Assembly: GCA_024279945.1 (NCBI GenBank)
Contig: JAJRRA010000044.1
Coordinates: 1 to 56,972 of the forward strand
DNA: 56,972 bases
Reading direction: 5' to 3'
DNA from: Gammaproteobacteria bacterium
Lineage (GTDB): Bacteria; Pseudomonadota; Gammaproteobacteria; Xanthomonadales; SZUA-36
Positions 53,593 through 56,972 of this stretch are shown piece after piece. The notes below the pieces were generated by a model. The model did not search any database. It was not told where the DNA came from and saw nothing but the letters and a program-made list of their open reading frames with translations. A program made the translations under genes and the position numbers. Position 1 is the stretch's first letter; each line of letters opens with the position of its first letter.

Positions 53593-55308
53593 ATGGATAA
53601 TATCACCTGGCTAACCATGCGACGTATGCGTACGCCGCTGATCGTCATGATCATGGTGTACTCCCTGTCGGTTTTTGGCATGGTGCTGATTCCGGGCCAG
53701 GACGAGACTGGCCGGGCTGTCCAGGTGACTTTTCTGGATGCCTCCTACTTTATCGCCATCATGGCTACCACGATCGGCTTCGGAGAAATGCCAATCGCCT
53801 TCACCCATGCACAACGGCTTTACGTCTTTATCATCCTGTTTCCGAACGTGGTCGCATGGCTCTATTCCATCGGTACAATTCTCGCCCTGTTCCTGGATCC
53901 TCAGTTCAAGGAAGTGTTGCACCGAAGCCGTTTCAAGCGGCGCATACGGTGGCTGGGCGGTCCTTTTTATATCGTTTGCGGCTTTGGCAATACGGGCAGC
54001 ATGATCGTCAAAGGTCTGCTCAAGCGGGGCATCAATGCGGTGATCCTGGAGCGGGAACGGGATATCATCCAGAACATGTCGCTCAACGCAGAATTTTCGC
54101 ACCTGCCGGCACTGGCCGGCAGCGTGGCGGACAGGCGCCTGCTTGAGCTAGCCGGTTTACACGCTCCGGGTTGTTTGGGAGTCATGGCGATCACCAACAA
54201 GGATCATGCCAACCTGACGGTTGCAATAAGCTGCAAGCTGTTGCGGCCTGAACTGCCCGTATTCGCCCGCTCCGAGACCCGTCGGGTCAGCGCCAACATG
54301 GCTTCCTTTGGAACCGAGCACCGGATCGATCCCTACACGATATTTGCTGAACGTTTTTATCTCGCATTGAGTTCACCCACGAAGTACCTGGTGCAGGACT
54401 GGCTCATCAGTGTGCCGGTAAGTGAACTGCGAACAGAGATAAAACCGCCGGCCGGACACTGGGTCGTAGCCGGATTGGGCCGCTTCGGCTCACGTATTGC
54501 CCCTCAACTGGAAAAGGCCGGCCTGCCCTTTACGGTTATCGACGTACATCCGGACCGGGTGGAGAACCGCGACGGCGCCATACTGGGCCGCGGCACGGAA
54601 GCTCATACCTTAATCGAAGCCGGCGTGAAGGATTCCGTCGGTATTATCGCCGGCACAGGTGATGACGTTGATAATCTTTCCATTATCATGACCGCACGGG
54701 AACTCAAACCGGACCTGTTTATCGTCGCGCGACAGGAAAATCAACAGAATGACGAGTTATTTGATTCTTTCCAGGCCGACCTCGTTGCACGGCGGAGCCT
54801 GATTGTTGCCAGGCGAATGCTCACGGTGGCCACCACGCCATTACTGCCCACATTTCTTAGCCATCTGGATCATGAAGATGAGGCGTTCACCTCCAGGGTG
54901 AAGGCCCGACTGGAGGTGGTCCTGCATAAGCGTGCACCAAATCTGTGGACAGAAGAACTCGTTGCCGGGCATGCTGATGCCGTGCTCGCAGCAGCCAATG
55001 AAGGTGTGGATATCCGCCTGGAGCACATCACTTCCAACCTGCGGATCGAAACCCCGGAAAACCTCGACTGTGTTTGCCTGGTGCTGGAGCGCGGCGCTTT
55101 GCGCCTGTTCCTGCCCGGTCCAAAGCAAGAATTACACGTCGGCGACCGCCTGTTGTTCGCCGGGCGCGGCACCGCCCAGCGCGAGATGATCTGGAACCTG
55201 ACTGAACCCAGCGTGTTGATCGGATTTGCCACCGGCCGCCCACAGGCCCGCAGCACCGTCATGCGCTGGCTGACTCATCAAGACAGCAGAGGGAAAAAGG
55301 CCCAATGA
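53593..55308 (+). CDS. Potassium channel with two TrkA-N domains
   Basis: This 571-residue protein has a two-helix pore (about 15-110). Its selectivity filter TTIGFGEMP replaces the canonical T-x-GYG with GFG, as in some eukaryotic EAG and inward-rectifier channels. Two cytoplasmic TrkA-N domains follow, each with a Rossmann glycine motif: CGFGNTGSMIVKGLL (about 134-148) and AGLGRFGSRIAPQLE (about 293-307). They probably gate the channel in response to nucleotide. It may be potassium-selective, but the GFG filter and acidic residue after it could alter selectivity. It is coupled to DUF6394 upstream, and its stop overlaps the next gene as ATGA. Confidence 0.85.
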   Translation: MDNITWLTMRRMRTPLIVMIMVYSLSVFGMVLIPGQDETGRAVQVTFLDASYFIAIMATTIGFGEMPIAFTHAQRLYVFIILFPNVVAWLYSIGTILALFLDPQFKEVLHRSRFKRRIRWLGGPFYIVCGFGNTGSMIVKGLLKRGINAVILERERDIIQNMSLNAEFSHLPALAGSVADRRLLELAGLHAPGCLGVMAITNKDHANLTVAISCKLLRPELPVFARSETRRVSANMASFGTEHRIDPYTIFAERFYLALSSPTKYLVQDWLISVPVSELRTEIKPPAGHWVVAGLGRFGSRIAPQLEKAGLPFTVIDVHPDRVENRDGAILGRGTEAHTLIEAGVKDSVGIIAGTGDDVDNLSIIMTARELKPDLFIVARQENQQNDELFDSFQADLVARRSLIVARRMLTVATTPLLPTFLSHLDHEDEAFTSRVKARLEVVLHKRAPNLWTEELVAGHADAVLAAANEGVDIRLEHITSNLRIETPENLDCVCLVLERGALRLFLPGPKQELHVGDRLLFAGRGTAQREMIWNLTEPSVLIGFATGRPQARSTVMRWLTHQDSRGKKAQ

Positions 55309-56819
55309 ACGTAGTAACTCGTCTGCTCCAAATTGTTTTTGTCTGGCTGCTTGCAAGCAGTATATTGCCTGCCGAGACTCCCTTCGTGGCCGGCACCGGT
55401 ATGACCGGCGCCTGGTACAACCCGGATCGCGATGGCGAGGGTTTTCTGGTGGAGATACTGGACGGTGATCGCGCCCTGGTGACCTGGTTTACCTACGACA
55501 CCCAGGGCGAACAGATGTGGCTGATCGGCACCGGAAAGATTGACGGTGACTCACTATTTTTCATCGCAGTGCAGCGAACTTCAGGCCCGGTGTTTGGTCC
55601 GGATTTTGACCCAGGCGCTGTACTGCGGTCGGACTGGGGCAACCTGGAATTTCATTTTCAGGGATGCAATGCAGGAATCGTACATTACGCCGGCCCAGCG
55701 GAATTTGCTTCAGGTGACATCAACATCCTTCGCCTCACTGAATTACGCGGTGCGCCCTGCAACGATACGCGGCCATTCGCCATGGGCTTCACAGCATTCC
55801 CTTATGAGGCCAGCCAGCAAGGTGTGGATGAAGCATTCCGTATCATCCGCGATGAGGCGGATCTGGCCGTTCTGCATTTCGATGATGGCATTCCCTGGCC
55901 CGAAGCGCTGGCCGACGAGGGCATCAATGGCTACCCGGAAGCGCTGAGATCAGACTGGCAAGGCAAGAAAGATCGCCTGCCGGCCGGACATAAATTGCTG
56001 GTATCCATCACACCGATCGCGATCAGCCGTGACTCACTCGCACTCTACAATAACGGTGCTGAAAGCCTGCCGCTAAGCAGCATTGGCGAGCCCTGGAAAG
56101 ATGCAGATTTCTCCCATCCCGATGTGGTATAGGCGTTTACGCGGCACGCCAGAAATGTGCTTGATTTTTTCTGGCCGGATTATCTTCTGATTGGCATTGA
56201 GGTCAACCTGTTGCGATCAAACCGCCCCGGACTTTGGGCAGGATACGTCAGCCTGCAACGCCAGGTGTACGAGGCGCTCAAAGCGGACTTTCCTTCGCAA
56301 GTGGTCTTGCTTTCATTTCTGGCGACAGATTTCCTGGAAGGCTACAGCGATGCCGACGCGCCCGATCAGCTTGCTGCGCTACGGCAGGTGGAACCCTACA
56401 CCGACTATTTTGGAATCTCGATTTATCCTTACCTGACTGCCGTTGGAACCGGTCCGCTACCCGATGACCTGTTCAGCCGTCTGGCCGCCATCAGCGACAA
56501 ACCGTATGCCATTGCCGAATCAGGCTACTTTTCAGAACAACAGTCTTTCGACTTCGGCAATGGCGTCGCGCTCACACTCGACGGCAGCGAGGAAAAGCAG
56601 CAACAGTGGATCACACGCCTGCTGGCCGAGGCGGAACGCAGAAATTACCGCTTCGTGGTGAACTTCGTCAATCGCGACTACGATCCCCTGTGCCGCCAGA
56701 TCCTGTGCGACGACCTGATGCGGGTATGGGAAGCCAGCGGCCTGGTCAGAGAATCAGGCGAAGCCAAAGCAGCGCTCACCACCTGGCGCAACTACCTGGC
56801 AAGGCCCCTGAAAAATTAA
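55305..56819 (+). pseudogene. Exported glycoside-hydrolase-like protein, in-frame TAG
   Basis: One reading frame of 505 codons is interrupted by TAG at 56130-56132. The first part (275 residues) has a signal peptide, then a domain of about 100 residues common in marine gammaproteobacteria (GAWYNPDRDGEGFLVEIL, WFTYDTQGEQMWLIG, FGPDFDP), then the start of a TIM-barrel-like region. The second part continues the barrel, with IGIEVNLL and IAESGYF supplying the likely acid/base and nucleophile glutamates, as in GH53-like enzymes. The stop lies in HPDVV-stop-AFTRHARNV, where glutamine (CAG) is a natural residue. It is a nonsense mutation, suppressed amber codon or sequencing error. The start overlaps the channel stop (ATGA). 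Confidence 0.75.
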
Positions 56820-56844
56820 GGCGGAGCACTGCCGGGGTCACCCA

Positions 56845-56972
56845 TTAGCCAGCCCGTGTCAATAGCCAAAACAGATCCCTGCCAAATAAATAGCACGGAG
56901 TAATCTCATTACCATCGCCGTTAACGTACATCGCACCCGTTATGTCATAGTCTGTGGCATCGGAGCTCAAAC
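56845..56972 (-). CDS. Possible C-terminal end of an unidentified gene
   Basis: An open minus-strand frame runs in from the right edge and ends at TAA (56845-56847). Its last 41 residues (SSDATDYDITGAMYVNGDGN, EITPCYLFGRDLFWLLTRAG) have a protein-like composition. Nothing is recognisable and the start lies outside the window. It would converge on the glycoside-hydrolase-like gene, 25 bases away. Confidence 0.35.
   Translation of the reverse strand, partial: LSSDATDYDITGAMYVNGDGNEITPCYLFGRDLFWLLTRAG

Overview
The window looks like chromosomal DNA from a free-living, probably marine, gammaproteobacterium, with base composition around the mid-50s % GC judged by eye. The placement rests on gene content and order: lolC-lolD-comEC, rluC divergent from a long-leader rne, ftsK-lolA-serS, trxB next to aat, orn back-to-back with rsgA, and mfd followed by csiV. 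I see no rRNA genes, CRISPR array, prophage or plasmid genes. Three tRNA genes are present (Ser-TGA, Glu-TTC, Ala-GGC).

Layout. At 1-2374 (minus) lie lipoprotein-export genes lolC and lolD, then a comEC that stops after 98 codons where AT-rich foreign-looking DNA begins. At 2472-6718 are rluC and, divergently, rne with a structured 477-base leader and a strong terminator. At 6723-7964 are a GacA/UvrY-type response regulator and a small possible zinc-ribbon protein. At 7971-16407 (minus) is an accessory catabolic island: a 914-residue MalT-like LuxR regulator, a histone-deacetylase-family amidohydrolase, a TonB-dependent receptor and a lipoprotein amidohydrolase. At 16581-18412 are an ARPP-1-type protein, a decayed membrane-protein fragment and a ParD/ParE toxin-antitoxin pair with a clear operator. 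At 18452-26981 are tRNA-Ser, a Bax-inhibitor-family protein, a REP-like repeat cluster, serS, lolA, ftsK, trxB, a DUF482 protein and aat.

At 32236-26937 (minus) a compact six-gene run reads plsC, rhomboid protease, SRPBCC/GyrI-like protein, DUF2520 protein, a stand-alone reverse-transcriptase-like protein, and a GT2 glycosyltransferase. The last four are joined by 4-base start/stop overlaps. Directly upstream is hsp20 with a sigma-32-like promoter and a ROSE-type RNA thermometer; its terminator sits immediately before the plsC run. The reverse transcriptase in this setting is the strongest candidate for something undescribed.

At 32927-44543 are greB, an M13 metallopeptidase, a cation-efflux transporter, rimO, rsmC, a frameshifted oligopeptidase B-like gene, two tRNAs, a DUF1249 protein, orn, rsgA and a small exported protein. 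At 44623-56819 are a TraB-family protein, dusB, an NhaC-type antiporter, mfd, csiV, a DUF6394 membrane protein, a potassium channel with two TrkA-N domains, and a glycoside-hydrolase-like gene broken by one in-frame TAG.

Three genes (the oligopeptidase, plsC and the hydrolase) are interrupted by a single-base indel or nonsense codon. Two of these fall in A/T homopolymers, so sequencing error must be excluded before calling them decay.
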